Positions 1 to 7,556 of a stretch of DNA of 64,000 nucleotides are shown here, in pieces. Where the stretch lies: assembly GCA_019114415.1 (NCBI GenBank), contig DXFO01000038.1:1-64000 (forward strand), written 5' to 3'. Every line of letters starts with the position of its first letter. The first letter of the stretch is position 1. Both the position numbers and the translations under genes were made by a program. The stretch is from Candidatus Gemmiger faecavium. GTDB taxonomy: Bacteria > Bacillota > Clostridia > Oscillospirales > Ruminococcaceae. The notes below the pieces were generated by a model. That model was not told where the DNA came from, made no database searches, and worked only from the letters and a program-made list of their open reading frames with translations.

Positions 1-42
1 CTAAGCGGTAGGCCGGAGGTTCGACTCCTCTCGGGGACGCCA
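1..42 (+). tRNA. tRNA-Arg (partial, 3' part; anticodon NCU)
   Basis: The window opens inside a tRNA. A T arm (GGAGG-TTCGACT-CCTCT) is followed by a seven-base acceptor strand, a discriminator G and an encoded CCA ending at 42. Counting back with a standard five-base variable loop puts CU at anticodon positions 35-36, so the codon is AGN. The short variable loop excludes serine and leaves tRNA-Arg (UCU or CCU). The 5' half, including anticodon base 34, is outside the window. Confidence 0.8.
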
Positions 43-66
43 TACGGGATTGGTCGATCCCTTTTG

Positions 67-97
67 AAAGCTCAGGCTTGGCCTGGGCTTTTCTTTG
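67..97 (+). terminator. intrinsic terminator after tRNA-Arg
   Basis: An 11-bp stem (AAAGCTCAGGC / GCCTGGGCTTT, one G-T wobble) with a three-base loop runs into a T-rich tail. It lies 25 bases after the tRNA CCA end, so it probably ends the tRNA transcript. Confidence 0.75.
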
Positions 98-232
98 TAT
101 AACTGTTTTCTGGGCGGAATCACACCGATAATGGCGGAACACCAATCGGTCATGAGCTGGCAGCTTTTTACTGCGGTTGCCACTTCGCCGGAAATCGCAA
201 TATTCCTATATATTAATGAAAGGAGAAGAATC

Positions 233-1114
233 GTGAAGTATCCCGTTTTGCCAACTCTGTTACCGGGAGATGTGGTTGGTATCGTTGCCTGTTCCAATGC
301 GCTGAACCTGCAGCAAGTCATAGAGGCCAAACAGCTTTTGTCCGTGCTGGAAAGTATGTCTCTGCGGCCTGTGTGTAGCGACAGTCTTTTGTCGGCACCG
401 GACGCGCCGGAGCGCAGCCCCCGCCGCCGTGCAGAACAGCTTCTGCAACTGTATGCCAATCCGGAAGTCAAGGCGATTTTCGATCTTTCCGGCGGCGACC
501 TTGCCAACGAGATCCTGCCGTTTCTGGATTATGAGCTGATCCGCCGCAATCCGAAGCCGTTCTGGGGATACAGCGACCTTACCACTGTCCTCAATGCGCT
601 GCTGCAAAAATCCAGCTGTCGCTCCGTGCTGTATCAGCTTCGGAATCTGGTCAAAGAAAACGGCGAGACCCAACGCCGGCTGTTTGGTTCCGCTGCTTTC
701 TATGGCAAAAACGATTTGTGGGATATCAATTGGAAATTTTTACAAGGCAGGCGGATGCAGGGGAAAGTGATCGGAGGAAACCTGCGTTGCCTGCTGAAGC
801 TGGCCGGCACACCATATTTCCCTGATTGCGATGGGAATCTCCTGTTTTTGGAGAGCCTAGGCGGCGGCCCCGAACTGGTTACAACCCACCTCTGCCAATT
901 AAAGCAGATGGGCGTGTTTTCGCGAATCGGCGGGCTTTTGCTTGGCACCTTTACGACGTTGGAACAACAGATCGGCACGGATGCTGCGTCGTCCATGATT
1001 GGTTCCGTTGTGGGGTGCCGGGAGCTTCCTATCGCCAAGACACAGCAGATCGGTCATGCTCCTAACAGTAAAGCGCTTCTCATTGGTTCTGAATATGGAA
1101 TCGGGGAAGAGTGA
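233..1114 (+). CDS. LD-carboxypeptidase / S66 peptidase (MccF-like)
   Basis: This is a serine peptidase of family S66, which includes murein tetrapeptide LD-carboxypeptidases and microcin C self-immunity proteins (MccF). The protein opens with the family's LLPGDVVGIVA segment. It has the nucleophile elbow GYSD (Ser about 114), a Glu in LLFLES (about 207) and a His in IGH (about 275), which together form the expected Ser-Glu-His triad. I start it at GTG 233, behind AGGAGAAG, not at the ORF-track start at 95; this gives 293 residues, normal for S66. No signal peptide is seen, so a cytoplasmic role in muropeptide recycling or peptide-nucleotide detoxification is inferred. Confidence 0.88.
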   Translation: MKYPVLPTLLPGDVVGIVACSNALNLQQVIEAKQLLSVLESMSLRPVCSDSLLSAPDAPERSPRRRAEQLLQLYANPEVKAIFDLSGGDLANEILPFLDYELIRRNPKPFWGYSDLTTVLNALLQKSSCRSVLYQLRNLVKENGETQRRLFGSAAFYGKNDLWDINWKFLQGRRMQGKVIGGNLRCLLKLAGTPYFPDCDGNLLFLESLGGGPELVTTHLCQLKQMGVFSRIGGLLLGTFTTLEQQIGTDAASSMIGSVVGCRELPIAKTQQIGHAPNSKALLIGSEYGIGEE

Positions 1115-1125
1115 CCGGTCGACGG

Positions 1126-1153
1126 TTGACTTGAAGCAATGGTATGCTAAACT
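1126..1153 (+). promoter_or_regulatory. sigma-A-type promoter for the CPBP-tadA-SDR run
   Basis: TTGACT, a 16-base spacer, then TAAACT. It lies in the 150-base gap between the S66 peptidase stop and the CPBP protease start. Confidence 0.5.
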
Positions 1154-1264
1154 AGATACAGAGATTTTTTCGCAGAGAAACAGCCCTGACTACAGCGTTC
1201 CGGTCACTCTATACACACCGGCACGTCAACCAGTGCTTTATGAGAGAAAAAGAGGGAAGTCATT

Positions 1265-2197
1265 TTGCAACGGATCGTCAAAACGCGCGGCGTCAAAGGT
1301 GCGGCCTCTCTGTGCGCCTTTGCCGCAGTGCTTTATTTGTTGTGCAAACAGCTTTTACAGGCCGCAGCATCTTTTGTGATGAACCTTTTGGTGGAAGGTT
1401 CATCACTGGATGAACCGACTGGATTTTCGGCGGTAAGTGTCGATGTGATCCTGCTTGTGACCGGGATCGTGTCGATCATTCTGCCGATTTTCTGGTTGCT
1501 GCGTACCACACGCCTGGAAACGGAGGACCTGCGCCTGACCCGTCCGCCTCAGTGGTCGCCGCTGTTTTGCATCGTATCGTTCTTGGGCGTGGCAAACCTG
1601 GGCAACCTGTTTGGCGGATTGCTCGGCAGGCTGTTCCACTGGCAAGGCGGAACGACTGTTTTGCCGGCTTCCGGAGCGGAGCTGGTTTTGTCCGTTCTGA
1701 CACTCTGCGTACTGCCCGCTGTAGGGGAGGAACTCCTTTTCCGCGGCGCCTTACAGGGACTGATGCGCCCCTGCGGAAGTGCCGCGGCCGTGTTTGGTCC
1801 CGCACTGCTTTTTGCCCTTCTGCATATGAATCTGTCGCAGGGAATCACCGCTTTTTTGTGCGGGATTTTCCTGGGCTGGCTGACTGAGCGCACCGGTAGT
1901 GTTCTGCCCGGTATGATGCTGCACCTGATCAACAACTGCATTGCCTTTGCGGATATTTATCTGCAAATGTATGCACCAAACAACATTGCCATGGGGATCG
2001 AGCTTTTTGTGCTGCTGTTCTTCCCGCTTGCCGCCGCATGGCTCCTCTGGCGAGCGGTCACCCGGCAGGGCTTTTCCTTTGGTGCCGGGATGCATCCGGG
2101 CGTAGATGCGCTGTCTGTTTTTACAAGCCCCGCCTACACGCTGGCAATTTTGTTCCTGGCAGTTGCAAGCGTCTATTTCTCAATCACTGCCGGATAA
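1265..2197 (+). CDS. CPBP family intramembrane metalloprotease
   Basis: A 310-residue polytopic membrane protein of the CPBP (CAAX protease / bacteriocin-processing, Abi) family. The family motifs appear in order: EELLFRG (EExxxR), FALLHMN (FxxxH) and a C-terminal GMMLHLINN. Several hydrophobic helices flank them. The family includes Rce1-like intramembrane glutamyl endopeptidases; the substrate cannot be told here. Translation appears to start at TTG 1265 behind AGGGAAG. The gene is followed after 9 bases by tadA and is probably co-transcribed with it. Confidence 0.85.
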   Translation: MQRIVKTRGVKGAASLCAFAAVLYLLCKQLLQAAASFVMNLLVEGSSLDEPTGFSAVSVDVILLVTGIVSIILPIFWLLRTTRLETEDLRLTRPPQWSPLFCIVSFLGVANLGNLFGGLLGRLFHWQGGTTVLPASGAELVLSVLTLCVLPAVGEELLFRGALQGLMRPCGSAAAVFGPALLFALLHMNLSQGITAFLCGIFLGWLTERTGSVLPGMMLHLINNCIAFADIYLQMYAPNNIAMGIELFVLLFFPLAAAWLLWRAVTRQGFSFGAGMHPGVDALSVFTSPAYTLAILFLAVASVYFSITAG

Positions 2198-2206
2198 GAG
2201 GTATCT

Positions 2207-2695
2207 ATGACAGATCTGGAATTGATGCAGGCAGCCCTGGACGAAGCGAAAATTGCGGCCGATTTGGGAGAAGTCCCGGTCGGTGCCGTGATTGCCAAGG
2301 ATGGGGAGATCGTAGCCCGGGCCCACAATCTGCGGGAAAATGGAAAGAATGCCACTTACCATGCCGAGCTGCTTGCCATTGATGCCGCATGCCATGCGTT
2401 GGGCGGCTGGCGGCTTTGGCAGTGCGAGTTGTTTGTCACCCTGGAACCCTGCCCGATGTGCAGCGGTGCGATCATCAACAGCCGGCTGCGCCGTGTGGTA
2501 TACGGAGCCTCCGATCCCAAGGCGGGGTGCTGCGGTTCCCTGACCGATTTGTTTGCGCTTCCGTTCAACCATCATCCGGTGATCGAGCGGGGCTTGCTGG
2601 AGGACGAAGCCCAGGCCCTTTTGCAGGAGTTTTTTGTTCGCCTGCGGGAGAAACGAAAGGCCGGTAAACTTTCGTCACACAAAAAGGAGGAATGA
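2207..2695 (+). CDS. tadA: tRNA-specific adenosine-34 deaminase TadA
   Basis: TadA deaminates A34 of tRNA-Arg(ACG) to inosine. This 162-residue protein has the cytidine/deoxycytidylate deaminase zinc site: HAE at residues 52-54 (zinc ligand and catalytic Glu) and PCPMC with Cys82 and Cys85. The downstream RRVVYGASDPKAG segment is typical of TadA. Length is normal. It sits between the CPBP protease and the SDR gene with gaps under 10 bases, so it is likely part of a small operon. Confidence 0.93.
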   Translation: MTDLELMQAALDEAKIAADLGEVPVGAVIAKDGEIVARAHNLRENGKNATYHAELLAIDAACHALGGWRLWQCELFVTLEPCPMCSGAIINSRLRRVVYGASDPKAGCCGSLTDLFALPFNHHPVIERGLLEDEAQALLQEFFVRLREKRKAGKLSSHKKEE

Positions 2696-2698
2696 CAA

Positions 2699-3439
2699 AT
2701 GCCCCAGAAAATTCTGATCACTGGCGGCAGCCGGGGAATCGGCGCGGCCGCCGTGCAGGCGTTTGCCAAAAACGGAGACGACGTTGCCTTTGTGTGGCAC
2801 TCCAGCAGTGAAGCAGCGGAGAAGGTCCTTCGCAGTGCAGCGGCCTGTGCACCCCATGGACGGTTTCTGGCTCTGCGGGCAGATGTGTCCGATTCTGCCC
2901 AGATCACCGAGGCCGTGCGGGAAGCGGAGGAAACGCTGGGCGGCATTGACGTTCTTGTCTGCAACGCCGGAATTGCACAGCAGAAATTGTTTACCGATCT
3001 GACTGACGAAGATTGGCGCCGGGTCATGGGCGTGGATCTGGATGGGGCGTTTTATACCTGCCGTGCCGTTCTGCCGGGCATGATCCATCGAAAATACGGG
3101 CGAATCCTTTTGGTGTCCAGCATGTGGGGCCAGACCGGTGCCAGCTGTGAGGTCCATTATTCCGCTGCAAAAGCGGGAGTGATCGGCCTTTGCAAGGGCC
3201 TTGCCAAGGAGGAGGCCCCTTCCGGCATCACGGTCAACTGCATTGCACCGGGTGTCATCGATACCGATATGATGTCCGTTTTTTCCAAGGAAGACCGGGA
3301 TGCTCTTGCGGAGGAAACCCCGGTCGGGCGTCTGGGCAGCGCGGAGGAGATTGCCAGAACATTGGTATTTCTTGCCTCACCGGATGCCGGATACATTACC
3401 GGACAGGTCATTGGTCAAAACGGTGGCCTGGTTATTTGA
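2699..3439 (+). CDS. SDR family oxidoreductase (FabG-like)
   Basis: A classical short-chain dehydrogenase/reductase of 246 residues. It has the cofactor glycine motif GGSRGIGAA near the N terminus, NAG at 89-91, catalytic Ser around 140, and Tyr154 and Lys158 in YSAAK. Overall it resembles 3-oxoacyl-ACP reductase FabG. There are no fatty-acid synthesis genes alongside, so it may be a FabG paralog or a reductase of unknown substrate. The ATG at 2699 lies 13 bases behind AAGGAGG and only 3 bases after the tadA stop. Confidence 0.82.
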   Translation: MPQKILITGGSRGIGAAAVQAFAKNGDDVAFVWHSSSEAAEKVLRSAAACAPHGRFLALRADVSDSAQITEAVREAEETLGGIDVLVCNAGIAQQKLFTDLTDEDWRRVMGVDLDGAFYTCRAVLPGMIHRKYGRILLVSSMWGQTGASCEVHYSAAKAGVIGLCKGLAKEEAPSGITVNCIAPGVIDTDMMSVFSKEDRDALAEETPVGRLGSAEEIARTLVFLASPDAGYITGQVIGQNGGLVI

Positions 3440-3489
3440 GTGTCCGCCATCGCGCTGCTTCCAAACGATAAGTTACGACAAAAATAGAA

Positions 3490-3519
3490 TTGGCAATCTC
3501 CCGTCCCGCTGCATACAAT
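3490..3519 (+). promoter_or_regulatory. promoter for the GH25 lysozyme
   Basis: TTGGCA, an 18-base spacer and TACAAT. The ORF-track start at 3518 falls inside this -10 box, which supports the later ATG at 3545. Confidence 0.6.
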
Positions 3520-3544
3520 GCAGACAGGGAAGGGGGATTTTTCT

Positions 3545-4513
3545 ATGGCTGTTTTCCAATCCGGGATCGACGTATCCCGTTATCAGGGCAGTGTGAACTG
3601 GTCCCGTGTGGCCGCTGCCGGCAAACAGTTTGCAATCGTAAGACTGGGATCGTCCAACAGCAACGGCTTGTATGTGGACCCCTACTTTTTACAGAACGTC
3701 AACGGCGCACATGCCGCAGGTCTGAGGGTCGGCGCCTATTACTATACCTATGCCAAAACGCAGGCCGAAGTCACCAACGAACTCACGCTTTTTCTGGGGG
3801 CGCTGGAAGGCCTGCAGCTGGAATATCCGGTCTTTGTGGACGTGGAGGCCAACAGCCTGACTTCTTTGAGCCGGGCCCAGCTGACCGGGCTTGTCAAATA
3901 CGCGATGGATATCCTTTATCAGCGGAAATGGTATGCCGGATGGTATTCCTATACCAACTTCATCAATTCCTATCTGAACCCGAAAGATCTTGAAGGATAT
4001 CCGCTTTGGGTCGCAGACTACCGTTCCAGTCTGGGATATACCGGGTCCTACACCATGTGGCAGTACAGCGGTTCCGGAACCTGCGACGGCATTTCCGGTG
4101 CGGTGGACCTCAATTACAGCTACACCGATTTTCTGCCCACCATCCGCTCCGGCGGCTTCAATAACTACGGCGCTTCCGGTCCCAACATGGTCGATGTCAA
4201 GGGCTACACCCTCAACGTGTTTGGCAGCCGGACAGAGTATTTCTATACCGCGAACGTCAATGACATCGTCGGATACCTGCCCCTGGGCAATTACGAGGTC
4301 GTCAAGATCAGCTCCAACAAATATGCCGGGTATGACTGGGTCATTTTCCGCTACAATGGAGGGGAGTACTGGACGGCACTGATCGATGACCGCAACCGCC
4401 TGCAGCCCAGCAGTGCGGGGGATGGAACCGGTCAGGATGACTGTGCCGAACTGCTGGCCAAGGCCAACGAAGAGCTGGACCGTCTGCGCAGCGACCTGAA
4501 CGGCAGCACCTAA
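3545..4513 (+). CDS. glycoside hydrolase family 25 lysozyme
   Basis: A 322-residue muramidase. The GH25 barrel fills about residues 5-195: GIDVSRYQG with Asp9, FAIVRLG, the PVFVDVEAN strand carrying catalytic Asp99 and Glu101, and WVADY. A smaller beta-rich domain follows (about 210-290, SH3-like in pattern) and then a short charged helical tail. There is no signal peptide, so export or release by another route is unclear. It could be a cell-wall remodelling enzyme or a domesticated phage-type endolysin. ATG 3545 is preferred because a GGAAGGGGGA ribosome site precedes it. Confidence 0.88.
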   Translation: MAVFQSGIDVSRYQGSVNWSRVAAAGKQFAIVRLGSSNSNGLYVDPYFLQNVNGAHAAGLRVGAYYYTYAKTQAEVTNELTLFLGALEGLQLEYPVFVDVEANSLTSLSRAQLTGLVKYAMDILYQRKWYAGWYSYTNFINSYLNPKDLEGYPLWVADYRSSLGYTGSYTMWQYSGSGTCDGISGAVDLNYSYTDFLPTIRSGGFNNYGASGPNMVDVKGYTLNVFGSRTEYFYTANVNDIVGYLPLGNYEVVKISSNKYAGYDWVIFRYNGGEYWTALIDDRNRLQPSSAGDGTGQDDCAELLAKANEELDRLRSDLNGST

Positions 4514-4537
4514 ACACGACTAATTTTGTCGAAGTGA

Positions 4538-4566
4538 TTGACAATCTCTACCGGTTGCGTTAGAAT
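4538..4566 (+). promoter_or_regulatory. promoter for tRNA-Gly
   Basis: A perfect TTGACA -35, a 17-base spacer and TAGAAT, 13 bases before the mature tRNA 5' end. Confidence 0.85.
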
Positions 4567-4579
4567 AATATTCACCGAT

Positions 4580-4655
4580 GCGGGTTTAGCTCATCCGGTA
4601 GAGTGACTGCTTCCCAAGCAGTAGGTGGCGAGTTCGAGACTCGTAACCCGCTCCA
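4580..4655 (+). tRNA. tRNA-Gly (anticodon CCC)
   Basis: A full 76-base cloverleaf. The acceptor GCGGGTT pairs with AACCCGC and ends in encoded CCA. The anticodon stem ACTGC/GCAGT encloses the loop TTCCCAA, giving anticodon CCC at 4613-4615 and reading GGG. The T arm GCGAGTTCGAGACTCGT is normal. It has its own promoter and terminator. Confidence 0.95.
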
Positions 4656-4659
4656 ATAC

Positions 4660-4699
4660 GCGCATAGAACCGTTTCTGCCTGGTTCTATGCGCTTTTTT
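4660..4699 (+). terminator. terminator of tRNA-Gly
   Basis: A perfect 12-bp stem (GCGCATAGAACC / GGTTCTATGCGC) is followed by six T residues, directly after the tRNA. Confidence 0.92.
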
Positions 4700-4738
4700 G
4701 TTGCTTACCGGTCGCTCTTCATAGGCATGGGAATACTG

Positions 4739-4766
4739 TTGCAAAAGCAAAACGAAAAAGTATAAT
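4739..4766 (+). promoter_or_regulatory. promoter for the 110-aa conserved protein
   Basis: TTGCAA, a 16-base spacer and a perfect TATAAT. The leader that follows holds a GC-rich inverted repeat (GAAAGCCC / GGGCTTTC, about 4788-4815) ahead of the ribosome site at 4836-4841. Confidence 0.65.
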
Positions 4767-4847
4767 GGTTTGTATATAGAGAAAAAAGAAAGCCCCGCCG
4801 GGCAGCAGGGCTTTCCATTATATATTGACCGTAAAGGGGGACGTTTT

Positions 4848-5180
4848 ATGCTTTCCGGTTTTCCTTTGTATCACTATTTTCACTGCGGCAATCCGTTTTC
4901 CGGCTCCGAAGGCGGGATGCGCTATCTGATCGCACCTGCCAAACGGGCAGATCCCGCGGATGAAAGCGGCAAGAAAAAAATCGAATATCTGATTGCAACG
5001 GTATGGCCCGAACCCTGGAGTCTGGAACATACCGCGGACGAGAAAAAGACCACCCAGGAATTTGAAGGCACCCAGGAAGGCCTGGACAGTGCCGCGGCCT
5101 GGCTTTCGGAAATGTATCAAACGCAGCCCGAACGCTGGAAGGACCGCCCCTCCATTCTGGACTGTGAACCGGACCAATAA
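4848..5180 (+). CDS. small conserved protein of unknown function
   Basis: A 110-residue protein without a recognised catalytic motif. It starts with an aromatic-rich segment (FPLYHYFHC), then NPFSGSEGGMRY, and later a Trp-rich core and a helical C terminus (AAAWLSEMY). The pattern recalls small single-domain proteins seen in Clostridia, but I cannot name a family. ATG 4848 follows AAAGGGGGACG. The ORF-track start at 4770 would lie at the transcription start and is rejected. It is monocistronic, with its own promoter. No membrane segment is present, so it is probably cytoplasmic. Confidence 0.7.
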   Translation: MLSGFPLYHYFHCGNPFSGSEGGMRYLIAPAKRADPADESGKKKIEYLIATVWPEPWSLEHTADEKKTTQEFEGTQEGLDSAAAWLSEMYQTQPERWKDRPSILDCEPDQ

Positions 5181-5271
5181 AGGCCATCTTCACAAAAAGA
5201 AAATGCCCAACGGCTGTGCGGACCGTCAGGCATCTTAGAGGGAAGAGATCGAATATCTTGGCGTTTCCGCC

Positions 5272-5300
5272 TTGACTTTCTTGTATTATCATAGTACAGT
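5272..5300 (+). promoter_or_regulatory. candidate promoter for the LysR regulator
   Basis: TTGACT, a 17-base spacer and TACAGT, about 85 bases before the LysR start. The AT-rich leader between could hold an autoregulatory site, but no clear dyad stands out. Confidence 0.45.
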
Positions 5301-5385
5301 ATCATCGATAAGTAAAATTCATTATTTTCACACGTAGAATGAAACTGATTCACCACAAAATGCGTGCAATGAAAGGGATACTGCT

Positions 5386-6267
5386 ATGACATTGCTGGCC
5401 TGCCAGATCTTTTTTACCGTCGCCCATGAAGGCAGTTTTGCGCGTACCGCAGAGCAGCTTCATCTGACGCCCTCGGCCATCAGTCATGCCGTTGCCACAA
5501 TGGAAGCCGAATGCGGTTTTCCGCTTTTCACCCGCACCAAGGCAGGCGTCACTATGACGGCTGCCGCGGAGAACCTGCTCCCGGACATCCAGCGTCTGCT
5601 TGCCAGCAGCGAAACTCTGGACCAGTCCATTGCCAGGATCAACGGTATGGACAAAGGTGTTTTGCGTCTTGCTGTGTTCAACAGTGCCTGCGTGACATGG
5701 ATCCCCAATCTTCTCCCGCTGTATGAGGAACAATACCCCGGCATTGCAGTGCAGCTCTACCAGGGCAGTTACGCAGATATTGCGGCCTGGCTCAAAAGCG
5801 GTACGGCAGAAATCGGATTGATGTCCAATTCCAGTGCGCCGGACCTGGATTTCGAGCCGCTGTACACCGATCCGCTGGTCTGCATTGCTCCGGCCGGTTT
5901 TATGACCCAAAGGCCTGGCATAGTCGGTGCAGAAGAACTCCGCGGCCAAACCTTTGTCAGCCAGCGTCCGGACACCGACGCCGATATCCAGAGTTACCTC
6001 AAAAAGCACGACCTGCGTGTCAAAACACGCTGCTACGTCAACGACGACGAATCCACGATCGCCATGGTGGCTTGCGGGCAGGGTGTCGCCATCATGCCCA
6101 AGCTCATTCTGGACCGATACAACCACCGGGCAGGGGAGTTTGAGATTTTGAATCTCGAGCCGTCCGCAAGTCGCACCATCGGTCTTGCTTGCCTGGATAA
6201 AAACGGACTTTCGCCCGCCGCACGGCAGTTCTGTCAAAGAGCCCGCGATTACGCGCGGGAGCTGTAA
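5386..6267 (+). CDS. LysR family transcriptional regulator
   Basis: A 293-residue LTTR. An N-terminal winged helix-turn-helix (about residues 1-60, with GSFARTAEQLHLTPSAISH) is followed by a periplasmic-binding-like effector domain (about 88-290). Length and layout are standard. The effector is unknown. No divergent target gene lies upstream, because the neighbour before it points the same way. It may therefore act at a distance, or on the PHP gene that follows after about 90 bases. Confidence 0.9.
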   Translation: MTLLACQIFFTVAHEGSFARTAEQLHLTPSAISHAVATMEAECGFPLFTRTKAGVTMTAAAENLLPDIQRLLASSETLDQSIARINGMDKGVLRLAVFNSACVTWIPNLLPLYEEQYPGIAVQLYQGSYADIAAWLKSGTAEIGLMSNSSAPDLDFEPLYTDPLVCIAPAGFMTQRPGIVGAEELRGQTFVSQRPDTDADIQSYLKKHDLRVKTRCYVNDDESTIAMVACGQGVAIMPKLILDRYNHRAGEFEILNLEPSASRTIGLACLDKNGLSPAARQFCQRARDYAREL

Positions 6268-6277
6268 AACCGGAGGC

Positions 6278-6306
6278 TTTTCAAATATTGCCGAAAGGTG
6301 TATAAT
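6278..6306 (+). promoter_or_regulatory. promoter for the PHP gene
   Basis: A weak TTTTCA -35, a 17-base spacer and a perfect TATAAT, immediately after the LysR stop and 54 bases before the PHP start. Confidence 0.55.
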
Positions 6307-6359
6307 GATTTGATGAGTCGCGCCCTGCGCGGCAAGTTTTTTGAAAGGGGAGTTGTGCT

Positions 6360-7211
6360 TTGGCCGGAGATCTGCATACACACACAACATTTTCCGACGG
6401 CTCCACTCCCGCCGCAAAGCTGCCGTTTCTGGCACGCTGCGCCGGTCTGGAACATCTGGCCATTTCCGACCACGATTCCATTCAAAGCGTACGATACGCC
6501 TATGCCCACCCGGTACAAAACGGGGTCCATCTGATCCCCGCCACCGAGTTGACAGCCTACGACTATGCGCGCGCCCACCGGGTCCATCTGCTTTGCTACT
6601 GGCCGGATGACTGTGCCGCCCTGGAGGACTTTGCCGACATGATGGCCCAGCGGCGCAAGGATGCCATGCTGCAAAGCTGCCGGGAACTGGAAGCCCTCTA
6701 CCCGCAGTTTTCTACCGAGGAAGCCCTCGAGTTTGCCCGGGACAGCAAAACCTTATATAAGGCGCATATCATGAGGGTGCTGTGGCAATACGGCCTGTCC
6801 GATGGAATGTATAACGATGTTTACCGGTCTCTGTTCGGGCTGCGCCCGGTGCGTGGCAAAGTCCTGCACACCCCGCGCTATGAGCCAGTGGACACGGTGC
6901 TTGACCTCATCCGGGCCTGCCGCGGTGTGGTGATTCTGGCACACCCCAGCGTCTATCACAGCATGGAACTGGCAAGAGAACTGATTCAGCAGGGAAGGCT
7001 GGACGGTGTCGAAATCGAACACCCGCGCAATACCGCCGAGGACAAGGCGGAACTGAAAGAACTGGCCCGGGAATATGACCTGATCGTGACCGGCGGCACC
7101 GACTACCACGGTATGAACGCCAACACGCCGCGGCCGGTGGGCACCTGCACCACCACGGTGGATCAGATCCGCCGCATTGAAGCATTGGCAAGAAAGCGGA
7201 AATCCCGCTGA
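6360..7211 (+). CDS. PHP domain phosphoesterase
   Basis: A 283-residue polymerase-and-histidinol-phosphatase (PHP) domain protein of the YciV/RNase AM-like group. The metal-binding motifs are present: DLHTHTTFSDG at the N terminus, SDHDS, a Glu in PATELTA, an AHP loop in the middle and GGTDYHG near the end. Homologs hydrolyse 3',5'-nucleotide phosphates or trim RNA 5' ends; which activity applies is not known here. I start it at TTG 6360 behind AAAGGGG. It may be co-transcribed with the TSCPD gene 40 bases downstream. Confidence 0.85.
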   Translation: MAGDLHTHTTFSDGSTPAAKLPFLARCAGLEHLAISDHDSIQSVRYAYAHPVQNGVHLIPATELTAYDYARAHRVHLLCYWPDDCAALEDFADMMAQRRKDAMLQSCRELEALYPQFSTEEALEFARDSKTLYKAHIMRVLWQYGLSDGMYNDVYRSLFGLRPVRGKVLHTPRYEPVDTVLDLIRACRGVVILAHPSVYHSMELARELIQQGRLDGVEIEHPRNTAEDKAELKELAREYDLIVTGGTDYHGMNANTPRPVGTCTTTVDQIRRIEALARKRKSR

Positions 7212-7251
7212 TCCCATATAACGAAGTGAAACAAAAAGGAGATATGCTGTT

Positions 7252-7506
7252 ATGGTACATATTCGCAATAATCAGGGGACCTGCTCGGTTCGTACTTTGG
7301 TTGAACTCAACGACGATCACACCATCGCCCGTGTTGAAGTACTGGGCGGCTGCAACGGCAACCTGAAAGGTATTTCTCAGCTGCTGACCGGCATGAAGGC
7401 AGAGGATGCCATCCAGCGCATGGCCGGCACCACCTGCGGCCGCAAGCCCACTTCCTGCCCGGATCAGATCGCCAAGGCACTGGAAGAAGCCCTCGCCGAG
7501 ATGTAA
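7252..7506 (+). CDS. TSCPD domain protein (TIGR03905-like)
   Basis: An 84-residue protein with the conserved GGCNGNLKGI and TCGRKPTSCPDQ segments of the TSCPD family. The Cys residues look like a metal or nucleotide site. Related domains occur at the C terminus of some vitamin B12-dependent ribonucleotide reductases; the stand-alone form is uncharacterised. It sits between the PHP gene and the FkbH cassette with short gaps and a good ribosome site (AAAGGAG). Confidence 0.85.
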   Translation: MVHIRNNQGTCSVRTLVELNDDHTIARVEVLGGCNGNLKGISQLLTGMKAEDAIQRMAGTTCGRKPTSCPDQIAKALEEALAEM

Positions 7507-7556
7507 AGCCTTTCCGGCCCTTATAAGCCCCGTTTCATAAACGAGAGGAGTCTGCA

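Noticed and set aside
1-507. 168-aa minus ORF ending in ESNLRPTA
   Set aside because: It is antisense to the S66 peptidase and reads through the tRNA. The ESNLRPTA tail is a familiar translation artefact of tRNA 3' ends.
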